A stretch of 64,000 nucleotides of DNA from Robinsoniella peoriensis (GCF_000797495.1 NZ_JTGN01000006.1:1044-65043), one strand, 5' to 3'. Shown: positions 7,416-17,137, counted from the stretch's first letter. Numbers and translations: made by a program. The notes: generated by a model from the letters alone, not told the origin.

Positions 7416-8525
7416 ATGAAGAAAAAAATTTTAAGTATCTTTATGGTGGGGCTTATGGGATTATCCCTTACTGCTTGTGGTGGTACTACTACAGCTAACA
7501 ACAATGAAACGACTAACAAGAATGAAACAACTAACAACAATGAAACAGCTGACAACAAAGGGGCAGCTGGCAACAATGAGACGGCTGCCGGCAGTGATCT
7601 TGCCGGGAGCGAAAATGTATCATCGGCAACCGGTGATAAACTTAACATTAGCGTAATCCTGAAAACTACTGCTTCTGAGTATTGGGGATACGTATTAGCC
7701 GGTGCCCAGGCATACAGCGATAAGAATCCGGATGTAAATGTTGAAATCCAGGGTGCAGCGTCGGAAACTTCCTATGATGAGCAGTTGAATATCATTGAAA
7801 CTAATCTGTCAGCAGGGAAATTTGATGGTTTTGTTATTGCTCCATTACAGGCGGATATGGTAATCTCCAAAATTGCGGGTGCTAAGCAGCCGATTATTTC
7901 TGTAGATACGAAAATAGAAGCCCCGGAAGTATTATCTTTTGTAGGAACCGGTAATGAAGAAGCAGCGAAAGCAGGCGGATTGGCAGCTGTTGAGGCGGCG
8001 AAAGCGGCAGGATTTACAGAATTAAATGCCATTGCCATTACTGGAGTTCAGGGTGATTCTACTGCAGAAGCACGTCTGACCGGCTATAAAGCAGGTATCG
8101 AAGAAGCAGGCGGTACATTTTTATCGGATGAAATCCAATATGCAGATGCAGTTGCTGACAAGGCATTTGCTTCCATGGAAGCTATTATACAAAATCACCC
8201 GGACGGTGTTGCAATGATCGTTTGCAACAATGATGATATGGCTATAGCAGCTGCTCGTGCAGCGAAGGGAAATGAGGCATATGCGAATACTGTTTTCTGT
8301 GGATTTGATGGTATTCAGTCTGCATGTAATGCTATTTTAGGCGGTGAAGAAACAATGTCTGTTGCACAAAATGCTTACGATATGGGATATAAGGCTGTTG
8401 AAGCTTGTGTGAAAGCAATAAATGGTGAAAAAATAGAAGAGTTTATTGACTCTGGCAGTAAAATTGTGACAAAAGAAAATGCACAGGAACAATTGGATAC
8501 TTTGAAATCTCAGCTTGGTAAATAA
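7416..8525 (+). CDS. Sugar ABC transporter substrate-binding lipoprotein (RbsB/CUT2 type)
   Basis: A 369-residue lipoprotein. It has a signal peptide with lipobox LSLTACGG, cysteine about residue 21, then a low-complexity linker of about 40 residues rich in N, E and T (repeats of NNNETT/NKNETT). The ribose-binding-type domain follows (ISVILKTTASEYW, DGFVIAPLQADMV, NNDDMAIAAARAA). AAGGAGG lies 8 nt before ATG 7416; the in-frame ATG at 7365 lacks this. First gene of an importer operon (binding protein, ATPase, permease, two dehydrogenases). The ligand could be inositol, ribose or a related polyol; the adjacent dehydrogenases favour a cyclitol or sugar oxidised at one carbon (inference). Confidence 0.92.
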   Translation: MKKKILSIFMVGLMGLSLTACGGTTTANNNETTNKNETTNNNETADNKGAAGNNETAAGSDLAGSENVSSATGDKLNISVILKTTASEYWGYVLAGAQAYSDKNPDVNVEIQGAASETSYDEQLNIIETNLSAGKFDGFVIAPLQADMVISKIAGAKQPIISVDTKIEAPEVLSFVGTGNEEAAKAGGLAAVEAAKAAGFTELNAIAITGVQGDSTAEARLTGYKAGIEEAGGTFLSDEIQYADAVADKAFASMEAIIQNHPDGVAMIVCNNDDMAIAAARAAKGNEAYANTVFCGFDGIQSACNAILGGEETMSVAQNAYDMGYKAVEACVKAINGEKIEEFIDSGSKIVTKENAQEQLDTLKSQLGK

Positions 8526-8566
8526 ATCGATCTATTGATTAAGCATGAAGAATAAGGAGGTATGCA

Positions 8567-10072
8567 GTGAGTGAATATATTGTGGAATTAAAAAATGTCA
8601 CAAAACGCTTTCCTGGTGTTGTAGCTTTAAAAAACATGAACCTGGCTGTAAAGCCAGGGGAGATACTGGGGTTGATTGGTGAAAATGGTGCCGGAAAATC
8701 TACTCTGATAAAGGTACTGACAGGAGTACATTCGGCAGATGAAGGCAGTATATTTGTGGAAGGGGAAGAGAAACATTTCCGTAATCCGAATGATTCTGCG
8801 GAGGCTGGCATTGCCTGTGTTTATCAGGAATTAAATATTGAAAAGCTTTTGAGCATTACAGATAATATTTTTATGAATAAGTGGATACGGGGGAAGAAGG
8901 GCCTGTTGGATTATCAGGCTATGAATAAAAAAGCGCGGGAGGTGATGCTATCTCTTGGGCAGGATATCGATCCTGACAAAGCAGCAGGTACTATGGGCAT
9001 GGGAGTACAGCAGATGATTGAAATTGCCAAAGCACTTTCGGTTGGGGCTAAGATGATTATAATGGATGAACCTACTTCATCATTAGGAGAAAAGGAGGTT
9101 CAGCAGCTGATGGATATTTGCCGAGAATTGCGCAGCCGTGGCATCAGCATTGTGTTTGTATCCCATAAGCTGGAAGAACTTTTCGAATTATGTGACCGTG
9201 TTGCAGTAATACGTGATGGAGAGCATATCTGGACAAAGCCTATCACAGAAGTAAATAATGATGACTTAATTACAGCGATGGTAGGACGTTCCCTTGCCAA
9301 TAAGTTTCCCAAAGTAATGGGAGTAAAAGGCGGCTGTGCTCTGAAAGTTGAAAATTTGAGACAAAACGGTGTATTATTCGATGTCAGCTTTGAAGCATAC
9401 GATGGACAGATTCTGGGCTTCGCAGGACTCGTTGGTGCTGGGCGAACCGAAACAATGCGGGCTGTATTTGGTGCCGATCCCATCGATGGCGGCAAAATTT
9501 ATATTCATGATAAAGAGATGAAAATCGCAAACCCAAGACAGGCAATCAATGCAGGAATTGCATTTTTGACAGAAGACCGCAAAAATCAGGGGCTTGTTTT
9601 GACACAAAGTATCCGGGCTAATTTGATTATGGCTAACATGAAAAATTTTGCAAGAGGTTTATTTTTGGATGAGAAACATATTGAGGAGACGGGAGAAGAT
9701 AATATTACTTCGTTACGCATTAAGACCCCGTCGCTAGATGAAATTGCGGGTCAGCTTTCAGGCGGAAACCAGCAAAAGGTTGTTATTGGAAAATGGATCA
9801 ATTCCGATGCGGATATTTATATTTTTGATGAACCGACAAGAGGTATTGACGTTGGTGCCAAAATAGAGGTTTATAATGTAATGAATAATCTTGTGAAAGA
9901 AGGAAAGTGCGTAATTATGATTTCTTCTGAAATGCCCGAAATTTTGGGCATGTCTGACCGGGTTGTGGTAATGAGAGGTGGTCGGGTAACGGGAACTTTA
10001 GACAGAGAAAGTGATCATTTCAATCAGGAGGATATTATGAGAGCTGCGTGGGGAGGAACCTTAGATGAATAA
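8567..10072 (+). CDS. Sugar ABC transporter ATPase, two-domain (RbsA/MglA type)
   Basis: A 501-residue protein with two fused ABC domains. Domain 1 has Walker A GENGAGKST (about 37-45) and Walker B IIMDEPTSSL, with a weak signature GMGVQQMIEIAKAL. Domain 2 has a degenerate P-loop region GLVGAGRTE, as usual in the CUT2 family, signature LSGGNQQKV and Walker B YIFDEPTRGIDVG. The start is GTG 8567, six nt after AAGGAGG; the nearby ATG at 8562 reads into a stop after two codons. It powers the importer formed with the genes on both sides and overlaps the permease gene by 8 nt. Confidence 0.95.
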   Translation: MSEYIVELKNVTKRFPGVVALKNMNLAVKPGEILGLIGENGAGKSTLIKVLTGVHSADEGSIFVEGEEKHFRNPNDSAEAGIACVYQELNIEKLLSITDNIFMNKWIRGKKGLLDYQAMNKKAREVMLSLGQDIDPDKAAGTMGMGVQQMIEIAKALSVGAKMIIMDEPTSSLGEKEVQQLMDICRELRSRGISIVFVSHKLEELFELCDRVAVIRDGEHIWTKPITEVNNDDLITAMVGRSLANKFPKVMGVKGGCALKVENLRQNGVLFDVSFEAYDGQILGFAGLVGAGRTETMRAVFGADPIDGGKIYIHDKEMKIANPRQAINAGIAFLTEDRKNQGLVLTQSIRANLIMANMKNFARGLFLDEKHIEETGEDNITSLRIKTPSLDEIAGQLSGGNQQKVVIGKWINSDADIYIFDEPTRGIDVGAKIEVYNVMNNLVKEGKCVIMISSEMPEILGMSDRVVVMRGGRVTGTLDRESDHFNQEDIMRAAWGGTLDE

Positions 10073-11072
10073 AGTAAAATTAAAATCCAATTCGGGCCTG
10101 GTCAATAAGCTGGGATCCCTGATTGCCCTGTTTGTATTATGTGTAATTTTGAGCTTTGCTACGTCAAGCTTCTTAACGCTTGCGAATTTCATGAACATCT
10201 TTAAGCAAACATCGGTAAATGCATTGATTTCTACTGGTATGTTGGTGTGCCTCATCACTGCAGGCATTGATCTTTCTGTAGGAGCGAATGCCATCTTTTG
10301 TACTTGTGTGATGGGAATGCTTTTACAAAACGGAATTACAAATCCTGTTTTAATTATCATTGCAGGTTTAGTTGCAGGCACGTTTTTTGGCTTCATCAAT
10401 GGTACACTGCTGACCCGCCTGCACTTACCACATCCTTTTGTATCGACCCTCGGTATGAAAAATGTCTTGTGGGGGCTTGCCCTGGTGGTGGTAGGTTCTA
10501 AGATTGTTTCCGGATTTCCGGTACAGGTTACATGGCTGGGAGAGGCAACGCTGCCTAATTCCATACCACTGCTGGGTGGTTTTCCAGTAAGTTTTATATT
10601 AGTAATTGTGTTGTTTGCCGTTATGGGTGTATTTCTTTCCAAGACGGTTCTGGGGCGCTCTATCTATTGTGTAGGGGGGAACCTTGAAGCGGCCCGCCTC
10701 TCTGGTATTAAGAGCTCCAATGTACTTACATTCTGCTATACTTTATCCGGATTTATGAGTGCTTTGGCAGGTATTGTACTGATTGGACGCGGCGGGATCG
10801 CCAATGGAGCCAATGCTATTCAGCCTTATGACACAGATGCTATTGCTGCCTGTATTATCGGAGGCGCATCTTTTAATGGCGGGAAAGGAACTATGAGCGG
10901 TACTATTATCGGTGCGCTTATCATTACTGTGATCAGAAATGGTCTGCAGCTGCTCAGTGCTTCTACGGCAATCCAGAATATTGTTGTTGGTCTGGTTATC
11001 ATCCTGGCAGTACTTATTGACGTAACTCGTGAACGAATGGAAGCAAAGGCCAGACGTATGGCTGCAAAATAA
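10065..11072 (+). CDS. Sugar ABC transporter permease (RbsC type)
   Basis: A 335-residue inner membrane permease of the BPD_transp_2/CUT2 family. It has eight to ten hydrophobic segments, the family segment TAGIDLSVGA about residue 65 and the cytoplasmic loop near GGNLEAARLSGI about residue 205. ATG 10065 lies within the last codons of the ATPase gene, so translation is probably coupled. Works with the upstream ATPase and binding protein. Confidence 0.95.
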   Translation: MNKVKLKSNSGLVNKLGSLIALFVLCVILSFATSSFLTLANFMNIFKQTSVNALISTGMLVCLITAGIDLSVGANAIFCTCVMGMLLQNGITNPVLIIIAGLVAGTFFGFINGTLLTRLHLPHPFVSTLGMKNVLWGLALVVVGSKIVSGFPVQVTWLGEATLPNSIPLLGGFPVSFILVIVLFAVMGVFLSKTVLGRSIYCVGGNLEAARLSGIKSSNVLTFCYTLSGFMSALAGIVLIGRGGIANGANAIQPYDTDAIAACIIGGASFNGGKGTMSGTIIGALIITVIRNGLQLLSASTAIQNIVVGLVIILAVLIDVTRERMEAKARRMAAK

Positions 11073-11106
11073 AACATCAATCATTCATATAGTCAGGAGA
11101 ATTGAT

Positions 11107-12117
11107 ATGTTAAAAATCGGGGTTATCGGATGCGGTGCAATTGGACGTGACCATATTCGCCGTTTGCGCAATCTTGTTCCCGGAGCCACAGTAGCGGCCT
11201 GTTCCGATTATTTCCGGGAATCAGCAGAAAAAACCGCACAGCAATATGATATCAGCCATATATTTGATACCGGGGAAGAGTTGATTGGAAGTGGGGAAGT
11301 GGATGCGGTACTGATTGCTTCTTCGGATACTTCACACGCGGGCTATGTTCTTGAGAGTCTGAAGCAGGGAAAGCCGGTGTTTTGTGAAAAACCACTTGCC
11401 CAGACATCGGCTGACTGTGAAAAAATTATTGAAGCAGAATTGGCACTTGGTAAACGCCTGGTGCAAGTTGGATTTATGAGGAGATATGATCCGGGATACC
11501 GGGAAATGAAACGCATTGTGGAATCCGGTGAACTGGGGAATCCTCTTATGATTCATGCCAGTCACCGCAACATGCATCAGCCTCAGGGACTTACCAGCGA
11601 GATGGGTGTGTCAAATATAGCAATCCATGAGCTGGATATCTGCCGATGGCTGTTGGGCGATGAGTATAAAAATGGACAAGTGCTTAAAGTAAGGCAATCT
11701 TCTTACTCAGTAAAAGGGTATGACAATCCGCAGATCGTGCTTCTGGAGACCGGTTCAGGATGCCGCATTGACGTAGAGGTACAATTGTCCGATGGTTATG
11801 GCTATGATATTCAGTGTCAGGTAGTATGTGAAAAGGGAACAGTCAGTTTACCGGATCCTTACGCAGTTGTGACTCGGTCCGATGCAGGGCGCAGCGTTCC
11901 TATACTTACCGATTGGTCCCAAAGGTTTATTCAAGCTTATGACATTGAGTTAAATGAGTGGGTGAGAGCGGTAGAAAACAATAGCTGCAATGGCCCGGGT
12001 GCGTGGGATGGTTATGCTGCCTGCGTTGCGGCAGATACGCTGAATCGTTCCCGTAATACCGGAAGGTTCATGGAAATACAAATGATGCGTAAGCCTGATT
12101 TGTACGCTGTCTGCTGA
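11107..12117 (+). CDS. Gfo/Idh/MocA-family oxidoreductase 1
   Basis: A 336-residue NAD(P)-dependent dehydrogenase. Nucleotide-binding motif GVIGCGAIG is at residues 4-12, the conserved EKP segment (FCEKPLA) about residue 93, and HELDICRWL about residue 174 supplies a substrate-binding histidine. ATG 11107 follows AGGAG; an earlier in-frame start at 11029 lies inside the permease gene. Fourth gene of the sugar operon, 34 nt after the permease. Family members oxidise a ring hydroxyl of sugars or inositol; the exact substrate cannot be read from sequence. Confidence 0.9.
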   Translation: MLKIGVIGCGAIGRDHIRRLRNLVPGATVAACSDYFRESAEKTAQQYDISHIFDTGEELIGSGEVDAVLIASSDTSHAGYVLESLKQGKPVFCEKPLAQTSADCEKIIEAELALGKRLVQVGFMRRYDPGYREMKRIVESGELGNPLMIHASHRNMHQPQGLTSEMGVSNIAIHELDICRWLLGDEYKNGQVLKVRQSSYSVKGYDNPQIVLLETGSGCRIDVEVQLSDGYGYDIQCQVVCEKGTVSLPDPYAVVTRSDAGRSVPILTDWSQRFIQAYDIELNEWVRAVENNSCNGPGAWDGYAACVAADTLNRSRNTGRFMEIQMMRKPDLYAVC

Positions 12118-12256
12118 ACCGGATACCGGTTTGTTACTGCCGCAAAGCAGAGGCGCGCTTCTCACATAGATAGCGGGTGCTCAATTCACTGTTAATTGCA
12201 CAATGATGGACTACAAGTAAGCATCATTAAAATATATAGAAAAAGAAGGGAAAACC

Positions 12257-13270
12257 ATGGATGAAGTAAAGGTCGGGATTGCCGGATTAGGACGCCTGGG
12301 AAAGGTACATGCAAACAATATTTGCTATAAAATCCCGGGGGCAAAATTAACGGCAGCATGCTCAGTCGCAGAGGCGGAATTAGAGTATGCTAAAAATGAA
12401 CTGGATGTATCGGATGTGTATACAGACTACCTGGAAATGCTGAAAAGTGCAGATATTGATGCCGTAGCGATTGTTACTACCAGCAGTGAACATTGCTGGC
12501 AGATCGAAGCGGCATTGGCAGCGGGAAAGCATGTGTTTTGTGAAAAACCACTGGGTATTAATGAAGAGGAATGTAAAGCGGCAGAAAGAGCGGTAGAAAA
12601 ATATCCGGATAAGATATTCTTTTTAGGCTTTATGCGGCGCTATGATCCGTCCTATGCCTATGCCATGCAGAAGATAAAAGAAGGTGCAATCGGCAAGCCT
12701 TATCTGGTAAAGGCGACAGGAATTGATCCCGAAAGTCTGGTGGAGGGTTCCATCAAATTCTGCAGTACCAGCGGTGGAATCTACATTGATATGGCAAGTC
12801 ATGACATCGACTTAATGCGCTGGTTTTTGGGAGATGAGGTAACTGAGGTGTATGCGTTAGGATGCACTTTCAAACATCCGGAGTTTGAAGCGAATGGCGA
12901 TTGTGAAACTGGCTGCGCCATGTTCCGGTTCAAAAATGGTGCAATTGGACAGATACATGTAGGCAGGACGGCGGCACACGGGTATCATGTAGAAACGGAA
13001 GTTGTAGGTACCGAGGGTTCAATCCGTATCAGCCCCGTCCCAGCAAAAAATCTGGCAATGATTTATGATAAAAATGGGGCGGTAGTGGAGTGTGTGGGCT
13101 CTTTTCCGGAGCGCTTCGCGGATGCGTATGTATTGGAAATGAAAGAATTTATTGCTTGTATCCGGGAGGGACGTAAGCCGGATGTAACGGTATATGATGG
13201 TACAAAATCTACAAAGATTGCTTATGCGGCTGCACAGTCGCTAAAGGAACACCATCCGGTGCAGCTATAA
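12257..13270 (+). CDS. Gfo/Idh/MocA-family oxidoreductase 2 (inositol dehydrogenase-like)
   Basis: A 337-residue dehydrogenase. It has GIAGLGRLGKVHA at residues 7-19, FCEKPLGINEEE about residue 95, GFMRRYDPSYA about residue 123, and SHDIDLMRWFLGDEV about residue 178, a pattern typical of inositol 2-dehydrogenase-like proteins. It shares the EKP and RRYDP motifs with the preceding paralogue. The gap of 139 nt to the previous gene contains no terminator I can see, so it is likely cotranscribed. Two dehydrogenases in one operon suggest sequential oxidation/reduction, for example epimerisation of a cyclitol (inference). Confidence 0.9.
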   Translation: MDEVKVGIAGLGRLGKVHANNICYKIPGAKLTAACSVAEAELEYAKNELDVSDVYTDYLEMLKSADIDAVAIVTTSSEHCWQIEAALAAGKHVFCEKPLGINEEECKAAERAVEKYPDKIFFLGFMRRYDPSYAYAMQKIKEGAIGKPYLVKATGIDPESLVEGSIKFCSTSGGIYIDMASHDIDLMRWFLGDEVTEVYALGCTFKHPEFEANGDCETGCAMFRFKNGAIGQIHVGRTAAHGYHVETEVVGTEGSIRISPVPAKNLAMIYDKNGAVVECVGSFPERFADAYVLEMKEFIACIREGRKPDVTVYDGTKSTKIAYAAAQSLKEHHPVQL

Positions 13271-13370
13271 GAGGCAAAAATCAAGACTGTTGGGCTATTT
13301 GCGAGCTCAGCAGTTTTTTGAATAATAATTTTAAAGTCTTTGAAAAAATAACATGAATATGGTTTATGCG

Positions 13371-13397
13371 GGTCCACTTTTGAGTGGATCTTTTTTT
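13371..13397 (+). terminator. Rho-independent terminator of the sugar operon
   Basis: GGTCCACT / AGTGGATC stem with a TTTG loop followed by seven T. It ends the ABC/dehydrogenase operon before the ethanolamine operon. Confidence 0.9.
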
Positions 13398-13564
13398 GTT
13401 TTTTTAGGAAGATTAGTTTGGAATTTAAAATATTGGAAATATTAATGAGTCGGAAAGTTATAAAAATGCACAGAAATCCAACAATTTTTATTTTTATTGT
13501 ATAATCTTGTCTCATTTCACAAAAGATAGCTAAATAAGGAAAGCTTTTGAAGGGATGGTGAAAC

Positions 13565-14695
13565 ATGGAGGAATTTAAAATACAAACGGCTGTGTGTTTT
13601 GGGGCGGATGCCCTGAATTGTCTGAAGAATCTTACCGCATCACGGATTTTTATCGTAACGGATCCGTTTATGGTGGAATCAAAGATGGTTGATCGGATAA
13701 CGGAACAGCTGAAAGAAAAAGAATATATGATTTTCAGCAATGTGGTACCGGATCCCCCACTGGAACTTGTAGTGGAAGGAGTCAGGGAAGTAATGGCTTA
13801 TAAGCCGGATACGGTGATTGCGCTGGGCGGTGGTTCCGCCATTGATGAGGCAAAGGCAATTATGCACTTTTCCAAACAGATCGGTGATCTGCCGGACATG
13901 GAATTTATTGCGGTTCCAACTACCAGCGGTACGGGATCAGAAGTAACTTCTTTTGCGGTTATTACAGATAAAGATAAGGGAGTGAAATATCCCCTGGTTG
14001 ATAAATCGCTGTTGCCGGATATTGCAGTACTGGATCCGGGACTTGTGAAAAGCCTGCCGCCTTCCATTGTGGCTGATACCGGGATGGATGTACTGACCCA
14101 TGCGTTGGAGGCATATGTGTCTACCAAGGCGAACGCATTTACGGATGCTTTGGCGGAAAAGGCAGCTGTCACGGTCTTGAAGTATCTGGTGAAATCTTAT
14201 GAAAGCCCGGTGGATATGGAAGCGAGAGAACAGATGCACTATGCTTCCTGCATGGCCGGACTGGCATTTGATATGACTTCCCTGGGTGTAAATCATGCAA
14301 TTGCCCATAATATAGGTGGTAAGTTTGGGGTGGCCCATGGCAGGACAAATGCCATACTGCTTCCTTATGTAATTGCTTATAATGCGGAAATTCAGGACTA
14401 TAATACAAAGGAATATAAGACAGCTGCAAAAAAATATGCAGCGATTGCTTCTTTGTATGGAATTGGAGGGGTGAATATCCGGTCGGCTGTGAAAAATCTG
14501 ATTCACCAGATACAGAAAATGCAAAAGCTGATGAAAATGCCCGTGAGCTTTAAGGAATGCGGACTAAAACCGGATGAGTTTCATAAGGCGGAGGAGCAGA
14601 TTGCAGAAGGGGCACTTGCGGATGGATGTATTGTTACGAATCCCAGGGTGGTTTCGAAAAAAGATATTCTGGATATTTTAAAACAGGCTTTATAA
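13565..14695 (+). CDS. eutG: Iron-containing alcohol dehydrogenase of the ethanolamine microcompartment (EutG/PduQ type)
   Basis: A 376-residue group III metal-dependent alcohol dehydrogenase. It carries the NAD-binding segment GGGSAIDEAKA about residue 86, VPTTSGTGSEVT about residue 117, and metal-binding residues in GMDVLTHALEAY and in HNIGGKFGVAHGR (two His about residues 249 and 259). It probably reduces acetaldehyde to ethanol and regenerates NAD+ inside the microcompartment. First gene of the eut operon, 16 nt before eutS. TATAAT at 13500-13505 could be its -10 box, but no clear -35 is visible. Confidence 0.9.
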   Translation: MEEFKIQTAVCFGADALNCLKNLTASRIFIVTDPFMVESKMVDRITEQLKEKEYMIFSNVVPDPPLELVVEGVREVMAYKPDTVIALGGGSAIDEAKAIMHFSKQIGDLPDMEFIAVPTTSGTGSEVTSFAVITDKDKGVKYPLVDKSLLPDIAVLDPGLVKSLPPSIVADTGMDVLTHALEAYVSTKANAFTDALAEKAAVTVLKYLVKSYESPVDMEAREQMHYASCMAGLAFDMTSLGVNHAIAHNIGGKFGVAHGRTNAILLPYVIAYNAEIQDYNTKEYKTAAKKYAAIASLYGIGGVNIRSAVKNLIHQIQKMQKLMKMPVSFKECGLKPDEFHKAEEQIAEGALADGCIVTNPRVVSKKDILDILKQAL

Positions 14696-14710
14696 AAGAA
14701 GGTGCATTTG

Positions 14711-15061
14711 ATGGAAGTAGAAGAAAAACAGCGGATTATTCAGGAATTTGTTCCGGGAAAACAGATTACGCTGGCACATGTAATCGCGGGACCGAATCCG
14801 GGTATTTACGCCAAGCTTGGTCTGGAGCCAGAGGAAATGGATGCCATAGGCATTCTTACCATAACGCCCAGTGAAGGAGCGATTATAGCAGCTGATATTG
14901 CGACAAAGGCATCCGATATTACCTTAGGCTTTATAGACCGCTTTAGCGGAGCGTTAGTTTTTACCGGAGATATCAGTTCAGTAGAAGCGGCGATCAAGGA
15001 TATTTTAAGAACGATGGAGCAGGATCTGGGATTTACCAGGGCACCCATTACCAGGACTTAA
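14711..15061 (+). CDS. eutS: Microcompartment shell protein EutS
   Basis: A 116-residue BMC-domain shell protein of the EutS/PduU (circularly permuted) type. It has the N-terminal segment [16 protein letters not shown] and the core [20 protein letters not shown]. Hexamers form part of the shell facet or edges. ATG 14711 lies 9 nt after AAGG; a GTG at 14702 is a less likely alternative. It is followed by a hairpin element and eutP. Confidence 0.93.
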   Translation: MEVEEKQRIIQEFVPGKQITLAHVIAGPNPGIYAKLGLEPEEMDAIGILTITPSEGAIIAADIATKASDITLGFIDRFSGALVFTGDISSVEAAIKDILRTMEQDLGFTRAPITRT

Positions 15062-15088
15062 TGGGGATTTAAAATGGCAGAGGGGAAA

Positions 15089-15158
15089 GTGTGAATAAAT
15101 TCACACTACTTATTTAGGCATATTCCAGGATTACTTGCAATATTCAGGGGGAAAGTGT
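15089..15158. repeat. eut double-hairpin element b (eutS-eutP)
   Basis: Module 1 is the perfect hairpin AGTGTGAAT-AA-ATTCACACT (15089-15108). The conserved linker ACTTATTTAGGCA follows, then a weak second hairpin around TTGCAATATT. The element ends at the GGGGGAAAG ribosome binding site of eutP, next to its ATG. Confidence 0.75.
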
Positions 15159-15596
15159 ATGAAAAAAGTTATTTTTATCGGTCAGACAGGCTGTGGCAAG
15201 ACCACTTTGTGCCAGAAACTGAATGAGCAGACGATAAAATATCGAAAAACCCAGGCAGTGGAGCGTTACGGGGATTCGATTGATACTCCGGGCGAGTATT
15301 TAGAAAACCGCCATTTTTACCATGCTCTGATTATGACTGCTGTGGATGCAAAGGTGATAGCGCTGGTGGCAGACCCCACTTCTGAATACCGGGCAATTCC
15401 GCCTGCCTTTGCCGGAATATTCGGAAAAAAAGTAATTGGTATCATTACAAAAATAAACCAGACGGAACCACAGAAAATTGAGAAAGCCAGGAAGGAACTG
15501 GTTAAGGCAGGGGCATCCCCTATTTTCGAAGTGGATACACCGGATGGGATTGGAATTTCGGATTTGATGAATTATTTGGAAAAGGAGGCGGTATAG
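15159..15596 (+). CDS. eutP: Ethanolamine utilisation P-loop protein EutP
   Basis: A 145-residue P-loop protein. Walker A GQTGCGKTTL is at residues 7-16, and NKxD-like TKIN occurs about residue 95. The Salmonella homologue is reported to have acetate kinase activity; a GTPase-like fold is also evident. ATG 15159 follows GGGGGAAAG. The final G of its TAG stop is the first base of the next hairpin element. Confidence 0.9.
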   Translation: MKKVIFIGQTGCGKTTLCQKLNEQTIKYRKTQAVERYGDSIDTPGEYLENRHFYHALIMTAVDAKVIALVADPTSEYRAIPPAFAGIFGKKVIGIITKINQTEPQKIEKARKELVKAGASPIFEVDTPDGIGISDLMNYLEKEAV

Positions 15597-15703
15597 GTTG
15601 AAAGAAAATTATGAAACGGGAAGGAAGTCATGCCACGAATTCTTTCAACCTGCTTTATTGTGGCAGTATTGCAGGCAAGCCTGCAATATGTGGTGGGTAT
15701 AAA
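15596..15703. repeat. eut double-hairpin element c (eutP-eutA)
   Basis: Module 1 pairs GGTTGAAAGAA (15596-15606) with TTCTTTCAACC (15640-15650). Module 2 is ATTGCAGG-CAAG-CCTGCAAT. The tail GTGGTGGGTATAAA runs straight into the TTG start of eutA. Much of it is an open frame continuous with eutA, but it is repeat sequence shared with other gaps. Confidence 0.85.
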
Positions 15704-17137
15704 TTGAAAGAAGAATTGCTGAGTGTGGGAATTGACCTTGGAACCAGTACTACACAGCTTATTTTTTCAAAGCTTATCGTAGAAAATATGGCAACCAGCT
15801 ATACCGTTCCCAGGATGGTGATCACACAAAAACAGATTCAGTACAAAAGTGATATCTACTTCACACCCCTTGTAGACCAGACGAGGATTAATTTCGAAGA
15901 GGTACGCAGGATTGTGGAGAAAGAGTATCAAAAAGCAGGTGTTAAAAAAGAGCAGATTGATACCGGGGCTGTTATCATCACCGGAGAGACTGCACGGAAA
16001 GAAAATGCAGAAGAAGTAGTCAATGCCCTTAGCGGGTTTGCCGGAGATTTTGTGGTAGCAACGGCGGGACCGGATCTGGAGAGTGTGATTTCCGGTAAGG
16101 GAGCAGGGACAGACCTGTATTCCAAGGAACACCATGTGACGGCGGTCAATATGGATATTGGCGGCGGAACCAGTAATCTGGCGGTGTTTCAAAGAGGGGA
16201 TACAATTGATACGGGCTGCCTGGATATTGGTGGCCGGTTAATTAAAGTGGAGGCACGAACCCACAAGATCACTTATATAGCACCTAAGCTTTTGCAGATA
16301 ATTGAAAAAGAAAAAATGCCTCTGGCTGTTGGAACAGTGGCAGATAAACAGAACCTGAAGCCCATACTTCAAATGATGGTAAAGGTGCTGGAGCAAAGTG
16401 TCGGGTTAAAAGAAGAAGATGAGTATTTTAATCTGATGATCACAAATAAGAATATCCAGTGTAAGGATCAGATTCAATGTATCAGTTTTTCCGGCGGGGT
16501 GGCGGATGCTATTTATCATCCGGAAAAATTTACAGATCCATTTCAATTTGGCGATATCGGCATTTTACTGGGAGAAGCCATTAAAGATTCCCTGCTTGTC
16601 AGGCAGCTCAAAGTCATAGAAAGTGATGAGACGATCCGGGCTACGGTAGTCGGAGCTGGCAGCCATACTACGGAGATCAGTGGAAGTACCATCACGTATA
16701 CCAGCGATGCATTTCCGGTGAAAAACCTTCCGGTCCTGAAACTCACCCGGGAAGAGGAACAGCCGGGGAAGCTTGCAGATGCAATTAAAAGAAAGCTGGA
16801 CTGGTTTCGGGTGGAAGAGAAACTTGCGCAGGTTGCAATAGCTATAGATGGAGAAAGGAACCCTTCTTTTTCCAGAGTACAGATCTATGCAAAAGATATT
16901 TTGATGGGGGCAGAAGCGCTGATTGAAGCAAAGCTTCCTGTTATTGTGATTGTAGAAAGTGATATGGCTAAGGTATTGGGGCAGACCATGTACCATCTGC
17001 TGGAGTGGAATAAAGAGGTGATCTGTCTGGACAGTATACATTTGTCGGAAGGTGATTATATTGACATCGGGAGGCCGATTGCGGAGGGCTGTGTGCTTCC
17101 GGTGGTGGTAAAAACACTGGTATTTAAAACTCAGTAA
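15704..17137 (+). CDS. eutA: Ethanolamine ammonia-lyase reactivating factor EutA
   Basis: A 477-residue actin-like ATPase. It has phosphate-binding motifs GIDLGTSTTQLIF (residues 9-21) and NMDIGGGTSNLAVF (about residues 149-162). It exchanges damaged cobalamin in EutBC for fresh adenosylcobalamin. I place the start at TTG 15704. GTGGG lies 6 nt upstream, the protein then begins as in other EutA proteins (few residues before LLSVGID), and the longer frame from 15611 would translate the intergenic hairpin element. The TTG start may lower its synthesis relative to EutB. Confidence 0.93.
   Translation: MKEELLSVGIDLGTSTTQLIFSKLIVENMATSYTVPRMVITQKQIQYKSDIYFTPLVDQTRINFEEVRRIVEKEYQKAGVKKEQIDTGAVIITGETARKENAEEVVNALSGFAGDFVVATAGPDLESVISGKGAGTDLYSKEHHVTAVNMDIGGGTSNLAVFQRGDTIDTGCLDIGGRLIKVEARTHKITYIAPKLLQIIEKEKMPLAVGTVADKQNLKPILQMMVKVLEQSVGLKEEDEYFNLMITNKNIQCKDQIQCISFSGGVADAIYHPEKFTDPFQFGDIGILLGEAIKDSLLVRQLKVIESDETIRATVVGAGSHTTEISGSTITYTSDAFPVKNLPVLKLTREEEQPGKLADAIKRKLDWFRVEEKLAQVAIAIDGERNPSFSRVQIYAKDILMGAEALIEAKLPVIVIVESDMAKVLGQTMYHLLEWNKEVICLDSIHLSEGDYIDIGRPIAEGCVLPVVVKTLVFKTQ

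Noticed and set aside
13222..13740. Long minus-strand frames across the eut operon and others
   Set aside because: These are antisense shadows of recognised genes, with no ribosome binding sites and implausible composition.
15611..15703. 31-codon N-terminal extension of EutA
   Set aside because: Encoded by intergenic hairpin element c, shared with the non-coding gap before eutB; TTG 15704 fits the family start.
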